Positions 7,911-15,416 are shown, counted from the stretch's first letter. The stretch is DNA of 64,000 bases from JALHNI01 sp965229305 (GCA_965229305.1 CBDDIZ010000025.1:81975-145974); one strand, 5' to 3'. A program made the numbers and translations. The notes: a model not told the origin generated them from the sequence alone.

Positions 7911-8264
7911 TCACGCTACTTTGTTCCGAAACCATTTTCGGGGCTGGGTGTTTTTCCAGTCGAGTCCATTCAGCAGCATCGCCAACTCTTCGGCTCGTAG
8001 CGTTACGCTCGCGCCAGCCGCTTCCGGCCAGCGAAAACGGCCCTTTTCCAGCCGTTTTGCGCAGATCCAGAGTCCGCTGCCATCCCAGATCAGCGCCTTG
8101 ATGCGGGTCCGCGGCTTGTTGGTGAAGAGGAACAGATGGCCGCTGAGCGGGTCGTGTTGCAGGCAGTCGCGCACCAGGCCGTGGAGCCCGTCGAAGCCTT
8201 TCCGCATGTCAACCGCGGCGGCGCCTAAGTAAATCTTCGTCGCGGGACCGAGCCCGAACATCAC
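7911..8264 (-). CDS. tnpB: IS66 Orf2 family protein TnpB (copy B)
   Basis: This 117-residue IS66 Orf2 protein is identical in sequence to the copy at 2427-2780, with VDMRKGFDGLHG and RTRIKALIWDGSGLWI visible. It overlaps tnpA by 4 bases. It is complete. Confidence 0.93.
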   Translation of the reverse strand: MMFGLGPATKIYLGAAAVDMRKGFDGLHGLVRDCLQHDPLSGHLFLFTNKPRTRIKALIWDGSGLWICAKRLEKGRFRWPEAAGASVTLRAEELAMLLNGLDWKNTQPRKWFRNKVA

Positions 8265-8527
8265 GCTTGTTCGGCGGCGCGGATCAAGCTGGCGAGTCCT
8301 TCACTTGCGCATTCGATGCGGCGGCCGTTGGCGAGCACCAACGCATAGCTGGGGTGGTCGTCGAGCACTCGCACCGGCACCAACTGCGGCCGGTTGGCCA
8401 ACTCGCGCCGCCAGTAGTCCAACGTCGTCACCGCCAGTCCGTGTTCCGCGCAGAACGCCCGCCGCGGCAGTCCGCTCGCTTCGTACTCCGCCACCATCGC
8501 CCGCATCTGCTCCGCCCGCCTGCTCAT
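8261..8527 (-). CDS. tnpA: IS66 accessory protein TnpA (copy B)
   Basis: This 88-residue helix-turn-helix accessory protein is identical to the copy at 2164-2430. The start ATG lies 56 bases inside the left inverted repeat end. It is complete. Confidence 0.9.
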   Translation of the reverse strand: MSRRAEQMRAMVAEYEASGLPRRAFCAEHGLAVTTLDYWRRELANRPQLVPVRVLDDHPSYALVLANGRRIECASEGLASLIRAAEQA

Positions 8528-8583
8528 GCCTTAGCTTCCCGCTGGCACGCTCCCCTCGCAAGATGGGTTCGCCGCTCGCTTAC

Positions 8584-8591
8584 GCTGCAGC
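8584..8591. repeat. IS66 target duplication GCTGCAGC, copy B right flank
   Basis: This 8-mer is identical to 4322-4329 and marks where an IS66 landed in the lipoprotein gene, in the codons for the leucine-glutamine pair of ENIEPLQ. Confidence 0.9.
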
Positions 8592-8925
8592 GGTTCAATA
8601 TTCTCGCGCTTATCGCCAACACGCTTGCCCGAAGTCTTCGGTAAACCAAGTAGCAGGTGAGGCCCCGAGCTTGTCAACTGCTCGACAAAGAATTGGTGTC
8701 GGAACCTGTTGAATGCCTCCTGTTCGCTTTCTCCTTTACGAAACGAAGTCGACGCATTCCACTGAATTGACCCATCTGAATGCGGATAATACGACTGGCA
8801 CACCCGAAGTGTCTCGCTGCAAAACCCCCAAATGGGTAAGCCCGCTGATCGAGCAGATGAGAAAAAGACTAGAGCGTTGAATGTCAGCCCCGTCGTATAG
8901 GAGGCTCCCGGATAGACAAACCCTA
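8584..8925 (-). pseudogene. lipoprotein gene, fragment 3 of 4 (middle)
   Basis: This open frame of 114 codons reads from GFVYPGASY at the IS630 insertion to ENIEPLQ at the IS66 insertion. An apparent start at 8803 (GTG, VCQSYYPHS) is only internal: the frame is open upstream and joins fragment 2 when IS630 and one TA are removed. The segment has aromatic/glycine-rich stretches then a charged helical part (KGESEQEAFNRFRHQFF). It has no recognisable family. Confidence 0.87.
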
Positions 8926-10011
8926 GTGTCCTGAGCGAGAAATACGCTTACAAAGGCGCTCGACCTTGCCGAGGATCAGATCGGCGCTCGCGGTCCAGAC
9001 AAAAGGCTTGGGTGCGCGGTTACGGTCATCGAGATAGTCGAGCATGGCTTTCTCCAGGTGGCGGACAGCGGTGTGGCTGCCGCGGCGGACACAGCGTTCC
9101 GTCACTTCGGCAAACAGGCGTTCCACTAAGTTCAGCCAACTGCCGCTGGTGGGCGTGAAGTGCACGTGATAGCGCGGATGGCGCGCTAACCACGCCTGCA
9201 CCTTGCTGACCTTGTGCGTACCGTAGTTGTCCATGATCAGATGCACTTCGAAGCCGGTCGGCAGGTTGGCCTCAATCTCCTGGAGAAACTTCAGAAACTC
9301 CTGGTGACGGTGCCGCCGGTAGCAATTGCTGATCGTCACGCCCGTCGCCACGTCCATCGCGGCAAACAGCGACGTGACTCCATGCCGTTCGTAGTCATGC
9401 GTTTGCCGCGCCGGCACGCCCGGAGCGAGCGGGAGCAGCGGTGGCGTGCGATTGAGCGCCTGCACCTGGCTCTTCTCATCCACACACAGCACCACCGCGC
9501 GATCAGGCGGATTCAGGTACAGGCCCACGATATCCCGCACTTTCTCAACAAACTGCGGATCCTTGGAGAATTTGAAGTTCTCCACGCGATGGGGCTGCAA
9601 GCCGAAGGCGTGCCAAATCCGCACAATGGCGTTCTGCGTGAGGCCGGTCTGCGCCGCCATCAGACGGGTGCTCCAATGCGTGCTGTTGGTCGGCATCGTT
9701 TCCAACGTCTTGGTCACCACTTCTTCGACCTGGGCATCGGTAATCCGGCGCGGGGCTCCCGCTCGCGGTTCGTCGAACAACCCCTCCAGTCGCTGCACCC
9801 GAAAGCGTTCGCGCCACTTACAGACCGTCGCCCCGGTGATCCCCAACCGCTCGGCAACTTCGCTATTGCTGATTCCCTCACCGCAGCCGAGCACGATGCG
9901 GGCGCGCAGGGCCATGGCTTGGGAGGATTTCCGACGCCGCGCCAACCTGGTCAACTTCTCCATCTCTTCCGGGGTCAGGTCCAGGGGTTTGGTCGGACGA
10001 CCGATTGCCAT
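8923..10011 (-). CDS. IS630-family transposase (DDE)
   Basis: This 362-residue transposase has an N-terminal double helix-turn-helix (residues about 10-135; GISNSEVAERLGITGATVCKW) and a DDE_3 catalytic core with D178 (LCVDEKSQ), D261 (IMDNYGTHK) and E297 (NLVERLF). It is intact. The frame runs through the terminal repeat, and its stop codon TAG is formed by the TA target duplication (8924-8925) plus the flanking base 8923. The stop therefore belongs partly to the host site. No other gene lies within the element. Confidence 0.94.
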   Translation of the reverse strand: MAIGRPTKPLDLTPEEMEKLTRLARRRKSSQAMALRARIVLGCGEGISNSEVAERLGITGATVCKWRERFRVQRLEGLFDEPRAGAPRRITDAQVEEVVTKTLETMPTNSTHWSTRLMAAQTGLTQNAIVRIWHAFGLQPHRVENFKFSKDPQFVEKVRDIVGLYLNPPDRAVVLCVDEKSQVQALNRTPPLLPLAPGVPARQTHDYERHGVTSLFAAMDVATGVTISNCYRRHRHQEFLKFLQEIEANLPTGFEVHLIMDNYGTHKVSKVQAWLARHPRYHVHFTPTSGSWLNLVERLFAEVTERCVRRGSHTAVRHLEKAMLDYLDDRNRAPKPFVWTASADLILGKVERLCKRISRSGH

Positions 10012-10066
10012 ACCCTAGTATGGGCCTCTATTTTCACTTATTCAACGTATTTCTCACTCAGGACAC
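8926..10066 (-). mobile_element. IS630-family element (1141 bp)
   Basis: The terminal repeats are GTGTCCTGAGCGAGAAATAC at 8926 and the reverse of GTGTCCTGAGTGAGAAATAC at 10066, differing at one of 20 bases. TA dinucleotides flank it (8924-8925 and 10067-10068), the target duplication typical of IS630/Tc1-mariner. It carries a single transposase gene and is inserted in the lipoprotein gene. Confidence 0.95.
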
Positions 10067-10068
10067 TA

Positions 10069-10114
10069 GACCTCCAGAGATCCAGTAATTTCCCCACTCC
10101 CAGTATTGTTTCAC
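10069..10114 (-). pseudogene. lipoprotein gene, fragment 2 of 4 (46 bases)
   Basis: This short piece lies between the IS630 and IS3 copy 2 insertions and codes VKQYWEWGNYWISGG plus the first base of the next codon. In the rebuilt gene it follows KAYSA and precedes LGFVYPG. Both joins are in frame once one copy of each target duplication (TCAC, TA) is removed. Confidence 0.85.
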
Positions 10115-10183
10115 TGACCTGTCCGGAAAATCCGTCCACCTAAACTAGAGTTTCCAACAAAACCTTCCTGCCTGTCCTTCGCC

Positions 10184-11119
10184 CTATATTTCAGCTTCGG
10201 GCTGCGGAATCCTCGGCGAGTCAAGGCCGCGCGGGAGCGCGCCCGCAGGGTTGCCTTGAGTCGTTGGGGATTCCGCGGTATCAGTCTGTTTGGGGGCGAA
10301 GGACAGCCTCGCGATAAAGTCGCGGGGCGCGAGGTTGCCGAGCGCGCTATGGGGCCGCTCGACGTTGTAATGCCGCCGCCACTCACCGATGATCAGCCGG
10401 GCTTGGCTCATCCTCGAGAAAGCATGTAAGTTCAGACATTCATCGCGCAATCGCCCATTGAAGCTCTCGACGTGCCCGTTCTGCATCGGTCGACCCGGCT
10501 GGATATAAAGCAGCCGAATCTGCTGCTCCTGACACCACTTCGTCAACGCCCGCGAAACGAACTCGGGCCCGTTGTCACAGATCACTTCTTCGGGACGCTC
10601 GCCTCGTTGCTCGACCAAGCGCGCCAGCGCGCGCTTCACCCGTTCGCCCGACAAACTAAGATCGATCTCCAGCAACAAACATTCGCGCGTAAATACGTCG
10701 ATGATCACCAGCACGCGAAACGGTCGGCCATCATTCAATCGATCAGCCACAAAGTCCATAGCCCAGCGTTGATTGGGCCGATGGATACACGTTGCGGCGA
10801 GTTTCGGCCGCACCAGTCGCTTGCGTAAGCGCCGCTTCACCTGCAGGCGCTCCTCGCGCCAGATCCGGCTCACGCGATGTCGGCCGACTAAGTGTTTCTC
10901 GGCTTTGAGTAACTCCCAAATACGACGCAGGCCCCAACGCGGATGCTCCTGCGCCAAGGCGCGGATGCGCAGGCGCAACGGCTTGCTCCGATCGGGTCGG
11001 CACTGATAACGATACGTGGCTCGCGGCACCACCATCAGCCTGCAGGCGTGACGCTCGCTGGTTGCATACTCGCCCAGCACATACGTCACGGCCGCTCTCT
11101 GCTCCGCAGGCTTCACCAC
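10184..11119 (-). CDS. IS3-family transposase OrfB, extended C-terminus
   Basis: This is the same catalytic protein as at 5053-5892 (D122, D182, E218 motifs all present), with Leu for Ser in ECLLLEID. A one-base deletion (CAGTCTG here, CAGTCCTG in copy 1) changes the last residue and removes the stop, so the frame runs on 32 residues to 311. The extension (TDTAESPTTQ onward) comes from normally untranslated DNA. Activity may survive because the catalytic core is untouched. It is probably expressed as an OrfAB fusion through A AAA AAG. Confidence 0.92.
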   Translation of the reverse strand: MVKPAEQRAAVTYVLGEYATSERHACRLMVVPRATYRYQCRPDRSKPLRLRIRALAQEHPRWGLRRIWELLKAEKHLVGRHRVSRIWREERLQVKRRLRKRLVRPKLAATCIHRPNQRWAMDFVADRLNDGRPFRVLVIIDVFTRECLLLEIDLSLSGERVKRALARLVEQRGERPEEVICDNGPEFVSRALTKWCQEQQIRLLYIQPGRPMQNGHVESFNGRLRDECLNLHAFSRMSQARLIIGEWRRHYNVERPHSALGNLAPRDFIARLSFAPKQTDTAESPTTQGNPAGALPRGLDSPRIPQPEAEI

Positions 11120-11379
11120 TTTTTTGAGACCACGTCCTTCAGGATGCGATTGTCGAGCGACAGCTCTGCCACCAGCACCTTCAGCTTCTGGTTCTCGTCC
11201 TCCAGCGCCTTCAGGCGCTTCGCATCACTCACTTCCAGCCCACCGTACTTCGATCGCCAGGCGTAGAACGTCGCCGGGCTGATCCCCTGCTCCCGGCACA
11301 GATCTTCCGTCTTCCGACCACCCTCAGCTTGCCTCAAGATCGCGACGATTTGCTCCTCGCTGAACCGACTCTTCTTCAC
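11113..11379 (-). CDS. IS3-family OrfA (copy 2)
   Basis: This 88-residue helix-turn-helix plus leucine-zipper OrfA is identical to the one at 5886-6152. It ends in the AAAAAAG slippery run that couples it to orfB. Confidence 0.93.
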   Translation of the reverse strand: MKKSRFSEEQIVAILRQAEGGRKTEDLCREQGISPATFYAWRSKYGGLEVSDAKRLKALEDENQKLKVLVAELSLDNRILKDVVSKKW

Positions 11380-11449
11380 CGTCTCTGTCCTCCTTCTCCT
11401 TCAAGGTTTCCAGTTTACGGTGGACCGTTTTCCCGGTACAGGTCATCAC

Positions 11450-11551
11450 TGCAGAGTATGCTTTAGCCTCATCCGCCACAAACTCCTCCGAGCGGCAGGC
11501 CGACACACTCAATAGAACAAATCCTCGAATCACTCGGCCTAAGGACTTCAT
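11450..11551 (-). pseudogene. lipoprotein gene, fragment 1 of 4 (start and signal peptide)
   Basis: The start ATG at 11551 is preceded by GGTGGAGAAG, a good ribosome site. The first 19 residues are a classical lipoprotein signal: basic MKSLGRVIRG, hydrophobic FVLL, lipobox SVSAC, with Cys19 as the lipidation site. The frame then reads RSEEFVADEAKAYSA and stops being native at the IS3 insertion. Removing IS3 copy 2, IS630 and IS66 and undoing the inversion gives one open frame of 273 residues (102+46+342+332 bases, including stop, with no shift). The family is unknown. Confidence 0.9.
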
Positions 11552-11679
11552 GAACTTCTCCACCAGTCTCGCCCCAAAACAAACGAGTGCGCGCCCTGCT
11601 TTCGTCGACAGTATAAATCTCCAACAGCAGGAGACGTTGTGCTTTGATTCCTGTCGGCGAACTCGCAGCACGAGAATGG

Positions 11680-11725
11680 CGTCTTTCCTGGCGCCGGACA
11701 TGGCCTATTGGCCTATGGCCTCATT
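11680..11725 (+). repeat. REP-like repeat
   Basis: The sequence runs GGCGTCTTTCCTGGCGCCGG, then ACATGGCCTATTGGCCTATGG. It matches the longer form of the repeat found near 14.58, 16.03 and 16.16 kb. It lies in the 170-base gap between the lipoprotein start and the next gene; nothing else is seen in that gap. Confidence 0.7.
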
Positions 11726-12419
11726 CGACGGTAATCGATGCAGGTGGTGCACTTGAAAGAGTAATCTCCATCGTCTTCTCAGGATACATCCGCTTCACTT
11801 TTGCAACGCTGTAATATAGTATGCGACTATTCTGATCAGTGACATGCACAATATAATCTCCTGGCCGAAAACCACGAAAGACTCTAAACGTCCCGTCTTC
11901 ATCGATTTCCGACTCAAGCAGCGCCTCCGTTCTTAGGTTGGGAACGACAGATCGAAAAGTGATCCATAAGCGCCTTCCGCCGCCGTTGAACACTTTTCCA
12001 GTCCATACGTAGTTCGCTGGACCAGATTGATTCACCGATCCTACTTGACGACCGTCTGGACTCACTATCGCCGTGGGATCAGTGGTGACCGTCAGCCAGT
12101 TAGCAGGATCCCGTGCGCCGATCTTACCTTCCATTTTTGTCATGGCCACGACACGCGGCGAACCCATGAGGCGTTCTAGCGTATAGGAGTACATCCCGAT
12201 ACGACAGGGAACCGTACCCCGAAGCCCGCCCTGAAAGCGACCTGACTCGTCTGGACCAGCATCGTAAGTGAATGCCTTTACGGCGTAGGGCTGCGGCCTA
12301 CCAGACACATCGACAACCCGAAAGGTAACGGCGCACAGCTTGTTGGTCTCTTGCCCCAAACAAACGAACACCCAAGCAGTAAAACAGAATACTTTTAGAC
12401 AGACTCTTATTTGAAACAT
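11721..12419 (-). CDS. secreted protein with carboxypeptidase-regulatory-like fold (hypothetical)
   Basis: This 232-residue protein has a signal peptide (about residues 1-22, ending FVCLGQ). The N-terminal part (AVTFRVVDVSGRPQPYAVKAF) and the late segment DEDGTFRVFRGFRPGDYIVHVTD look like beta-sandwich carboxypeptidase-regulatory/SpaA-type domains, which are abundant in secreted acidobacterial proteins. It is probably periplasmic or outer-surface. It shares the strand of the Rhs and immunity genes, but a REP-rich gap of 310 bases separates them. No catalytic motif is seen. The function is unknown. Confidence 0.65.
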   Translation of the reverse strand: MFQIRVCLKVFCFTAWVFVCLGQETNKLCAVTFRVVDVSGRPQPYAVKAFTYDAGPDESGRFQGGLRGTVPCRIGMYSYTLERLMGSPRVVAMTKMEGKIGARDPANWLTVTTDPTAIVSPDGRQVGSVNQSGPANYVWTGKVFNGGGRRLWITFRSVVPNLRTEALLESEIDEDGTFRVFRGFRPGDYIVHVTDQNSRILYYSVAKVKRMYPEKTMEITLSSAPPASITVE

Positions 12420-12729
12420 TGTTCTTCCAACTTCTCCGTAATACTATCGGACATGGTCTTACCCCCCCGGACATGACCTATGCCCTTGGCGCGGCCGGGT
12501 GGATGTGGGATCGCGTTGCACTTGGGACAGTTGGGCGGGGCATGGTTTGGTCGCCGGCCGGCTGCCCTCGCTTGTCCGGCCGGATGCCCGCGGCTGGGGA
12601 CTCGGAAGCGTTTCAGAGAAAGCCGGGCACCATGCCTTTCTGTAGGGCTCTTCATCCCCTACCGTATGCCGGTTTATCCCGGCGCTCAGCCCGGCACTGA
12701 CCGTCCTTGGCATGCTCTACTTCCCCCGG
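12420..12729. repeat. gene-free stretch of decayed REP/RAYT-associated repeat
   Basis: No ORF here looks real. Two REP-like cores occur at 12451-12490 (GGACATGGTCTTA; CCGGACATGACCTATGCCC). Then GGCCGGGTGGATGTGG-type sequence and GCTGCCCTCGCTTG follow, both resembling the DNA just downstream of the RAYT fragment at 15.9-16.0 kb. It reads as an old copy of that repeat block. Confidence 0.5.
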
Positions 12730-13500
12730 TCACCGTCGTCTCCGCCGGTCGATAAAGCGACAGCCTATAGCACCACCGATGGTAGAACAACTTACAGTAT
12801 CTACGCCGGAGCTAGATGCAGTATCGACTCTTTCCCTTACCTCTTGGGTGAGCCACCAGCAAGAAGCCGGCGGCGCACCACCGAAATAGAATGCTGCTTT
12901 GTCAGCTAACACCATAACTAAGCTTGTTGTCCCTAGTCGATCTACAAGTTCACCGTACCTGCGTCTAGCGGCATCAAGAGCTGGCGAACCGCTGCTTCGG
13001 AGAAATATCCATACAAGAGGACTCTGCCCGTCAATATGAACATAGGCCATCTCAACCTGTTCCCACAGTTCTGCGTCGCCTTGTTTGATCACCAATTGCT
13101 CTATCGAGGCTCCGATCCGAATCCGCAACCACGCTCGGTTGCCTATTTGGGTGAATTCCGCCACACGAACCGGATTCCCGGGATCCTTTCTGCACTCCTT
13201 CACTCACCCGTCCAATCGCGCTTCCAACATCGCATCCAGACCAAACAGGTCTGTTCTTTCCACCACGAACGTCACCCGCTGGATACCTCGTGCTGGCGTC
13301 CTCACGAGGTCCGTGCTTCGTTGGAGAAGATACTCTCTAGTAAAATCATTCGCAGCAATCCGGATCACGGTACTCGCAGCGAATGGCTTGTCTACTCTTC
13401 TGACGACTGTGTCCGCACCGAATGCCATCGACATCGTAATCATCACCATAAGCAATAGACGAACTGGTCGAGGAATGATCATTTCCAAACACCGAAGCAT
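12730..13500 (-). pseudogene. secreted protein gene with in-frame stop (hypothetical)
   Basis: One continuous frame is broken only by TGA at 13204-13206. The first 98 codons give a signal peptide (MIIPRPVRLLLMVMITMSMA, cut after AFG) and a short mature part. The frame resumes at once with GTG (13203) for 157 more codons, containing an alpha/beta-looking part (LVWIFLRSSG, RYGELVDRLGTTSLVMVLAD). The two parts probably form a single 256-residue protein with a nonsense mutation. Two adjacent small genes are possible but less likely, since the second has no ribosome site. The family is not recognised. Confidence 0.55.
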
Positions 13501-13524
13501 TTCTTAATCTGTTGATTGGCTAAG

Positions 13525-13575
13525 CTTTTCTGGTGCCGGACAAGGCCTATGCCCCGGACATGGCCTATGCCCCAT
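13525..13575 (+). repeat. REP-like repeats, two cores
   Basis: The sequence is TTTTCTGGTGCCGGACAAGG then CCCCGGACATGGCCTATGCC. These are two cores in tandem between two minus-strand genes. Nothing else is seen in this 82-base gap. Confidence 0.7.
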
Positions 13576-13582
13576 TACCGGG

Positions 13583-14209
13583 TTAAGGCTTTCTCCGTCG
13601 GTGCAGTCGGTTTGCGCCCGATTGGGAACCAGCGTGGCGAATCAGAGTACGGCCGGTTGCTGGTTCCGTATCGGCAAGGTCTGACAATACCGGGCCATCA
13701 ATGATCTCGATTAAATCAGGTCTGCTGTTCCGAACACACAACACGATATCCGACGGCAGTAAAGCGGCATGACTTAAGTCTCGAATTTTCTGGCGAATAC
13801 TGGCATGCCGCTTGGCAACTTTCAAGGTAAACGTCAAACCTGCAATTCCGAGCAACTGAGGGCTACTGAGGAAAAACAGCGCTACCTCGACATGCTGCCT
13901 CGGATTGCTATTGTTAATAATGTTCGCCGTGAGTACTTCCTGTGCATATGATGATTGACCCGCGACTAGAAGGTACCACTCTCGAAGTTTCGGCAGGTAG
14001 GCGCTCGCTCCTGAATGGTGAAACGCGGTAAACAGAATGTCTCGGATGGTGGGATCACATCCACTCTCAATGACAGAGACTACGAGCGGTAACACTTTTT
14101 CTCGCTCACCGCCTTTTACCTCTTGTATCATGGCCAGCCTCTTTAGCGTGATTCCGGCTTCTGTTTCCAGATATCTGAGCATTCGGACTTCTTCATCAAT
14201 TGGGTTCAT
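13583..14209 (-). CDS. probable immunity protein of displaced Rhs toxin module (208 aa)
   Basis: This 208-residue protein is predicted mostly helical and has no signal peptide (MNPIDEEVRMLRYLETEAG). Its ATG overlaps the stop of the toxin-tail fragment at 14206-14430 as ATGA, the arrangement typical of polymorphic toxin and immunity pairs. Repeated helical segments (REKVLPLVVSVIESG, PTIRDILFTAFHHSG) suggest a HEAT-like or helical-repeat immunity protein. The function is inferred from position only. A cytoplasmic immunity protein fits a nuclease toxin. The frame is intact even though the toxin is broken, which would suit an orphan immunity gene. Confidence 0.6.
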   Translation of the reverse strand: MNPIDEEVRMLRYLETEAGITLKRLAMIQEVKGGEREKVLPLVVSVIESGCDPTIRDILFTAFHHSGASAYLPKLREWYLLVAGQSSYAQEVLTANIINNSNPRQHVEVALFFLSSPQLLGIAGLTFTLKVAKRHASIRQKIRDLSHAALLPSDIVLCVRNSRPDLIEIIDGPVLSDLADTEPATGRTLIRHAGSQSGANRLHRRRKP

Positions 14210-14430
14210 ATATAGGGCTGAAACCTCTCTACCGTGACTCCCATGGCTGAAAGCATGTTGGCCGTCTCAGCCGAGAGGACCGTTTCTTCAACCAAGTACA
14301 AGACATATCGGTATCCATTTTGCTGAGGCAATTTGAGCTGTGTCAATGATCTGCTGCGTGACACGGAATTCTCCGGCGAGCTTGACTTCGTAAACACTCT
14401 TTTATCTGGGGCACGGCATGCTGACCCGTC
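14206..14430 (-). pseudogene. Rhs-type toxin C-terminal tail, restriction-nuclease-like, frameshifted
   Basis: Two overlapping minus-strand frames each hold half of a familiar toxin ending. One reads VYEVKLAGEFRVTQQIIDTA, the E-x-K strand and helix of a PD-(D/E)xK nuclease. The next frame reads QQNGYRYVLYLVEETVLSAE and ends VERFQPYI at 14206. A one-base shift near 14315-14330 separates them, and another stop or shift lies just upstream of VYEVKL. Similar Rhs/polymorphic toxin endings carry the same order of elements. No Rhs core is attached, so it is a displaced, dead toxin tip. The next gene overlaps by ATGA. Confidence 0.6.
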
Positions 14431-14539
14431 CAGGGAGTGGAGACGGCAAAGTCGAGGATGAAGAGGCCGCGATGCAAGCCCTGGGCGACAACCAGCGCAT
14501 GGGCTTGATGTTATCGCACGAGTGAAGGGTCCATGCTTA

Positions 14540-14640
14540 CGGTTTCGTGCGCCGGCGGTCCACGCATTGGCGTCTCTTTTCTGGTGCCGGACATGGCCTA
14601 TGGCCGTGCCGGACAATACCCCTTTTATGGTGCCGGCACC
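14540..14640 (+). repeat. REP-like repeat, extended form
   Basis: It starts with GCGCCGGCGGTCCACGCATT and continues through GGCGTCTCTTTTCTGGTGCC and GGACATGGCCTATGGCC, then a half core GTGCCGGACAATACC. The same extended unit occurs twice at 15.97-16.18 kb. The long ORF crossing this stretch on the minus strand is not a gene; only its last part belongs to the toxin tail. Confidence 0.75.
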
Positions 14641-14651
14641 GTCACCCACCC

Positions 14652-15416
14652 TTACCCCCGTTCCTCTGGCAAAATCACATTCATTTTGGCCTCCATGGCG
14701 CAATCGAGGAATTCAGTTGAACCCTCCATTCCGATGGGCCAATACATCAACAAACTATCGTTATCAAATCCCCGCAACACGATAAGCCGAAGTCGCTCAA
14801 GACGCCGACGCTTCCATCTTTCATCGATAATAGTGACACTCTCGTACCTCGTATCCAAAGGCCGGGAAACGCCAGAAACAATACTCACTCCTGGCGGAAA
14901 AGGCAGCGTTGAATAAGCCAGGACTTCCTGGACTTGCTCGTCGTCTGGAGGCTCTTGATCACAATGCTCGGACCAGCCTTCGTACTCCGATTCCTCAAGC
15001 GACGGATTAATACTCAACAGATTGACACGCTCATTCGCACCCGTCCTTAGCGCCCGACCGCGGATGCACCACCGATAAGGCCGGAAGGAATAGAGTCTCA
15101 GTTCGTCCGCTCGATCGATTGATAACACTCTCCTCAGAAATCGTCGCTCACGACGGCTGCTCTCGGCCATATCGTCGTCTGACATTCCGAAATAGCGAAG
15201 TGAGCCGTTCCACGCCTTCGAGTCCTGAGTCCGAACCACCGCTGATATCACACTTGTTGGAATGGAAGTAATAAGGCCAACAGTTGCTTTCGGAACAAGC
15301 GCGCTACGAAGGCCATTCGAACATCCGTAGCGCAGCAACTCCTCACGCAACCACTTAGTACTAAGATCAAGGCTTCCTAACGTCACGTCAACACACCGAT
15401 CTATATGTTGTTTCAT
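14652..15416 (-). CDS. probable immunity protein of displaced Rhs toxin module (254 aa)
   Basis: This 254-residue soluble protein has no signal peptide (MKQHIDRCVDVTLGSLDLST). Its ATG overlaps the TGA of the toxin-tail remnant at 15413-15484 (AAAATGA), as in toxin/immunity pairs. An acidic segment (EESEYEGWSEHCDQEPPDDE) would suit binding to a basic nuclease toxin. It is intact. I recognise no named immunity family, so the assignment rests on context. Confidence 0.6.
   Translation of the reverse strand: MKQHIDRCVDVTLGSLDLSTKWLREELLRYGCSNGLRSALVPKATVGLITSIPTSVISAVVRTQDSKAWNGSLRYFGMSDDDMAESSRRERRFLRRVLSIDRADELRLYSFRPYRWCIRGRALRTGANERVNLLSINPSLEESEYEGWSEHCDQEPPDDEQVQEVLAYSTLPFPPGVSIVSGVSRPLDTRYESVTIIDERWKRRRLERLRLIVLRGFDNDSLLMYWPIGMEGSTEFLDCAMEAKMNVILPEERG

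Larger units (their letters stand above)
6370..8583 (-). mobile_element. IS66-family element, copy B (2214 bp)
   Basis: This is a complete second IS66 of identical length, inverted relative to copy A. The right inverted repeat is at 6370-6389 and the left at 8564-8583. It carries intact tnpA, tnpB and tnpC. Flanks on the plus strand are GTTGGACC (6362-6369) and GCTGCAGC (8584-8591), which pair with the flanks of copy A rather than with each other. Confidence 0.96.
10115..11445 (-). mobile_element. IS3-family (IS407-type) element, copy 2 (1331 bp)
   Basis: The element is complete with the same ends as copy 1 and the 4-bp duplication TCAC at 10111-10114 and 11446-11449. Compared with copy 1 it lacks one base at three places near its orfB end (around 10184, 10228 and 10287), which accounts exactly for the 3-bp length difference. 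It interrupts the lipoprotein gene after codon 34. Confidence 0.95.

Noticed and set aside
8531..8803. 90-residue ORF starting GTG 8803
   Set aside because: Internal piece of the broken lipoprotein gene that runs into IS66; the true frame is open further upstream.
14440..14703. N-terminal part of a 165-residue minus-strand ORF
   Set aside because: Runs through a REP repeat; only the part below 14430 resembles a toxin.
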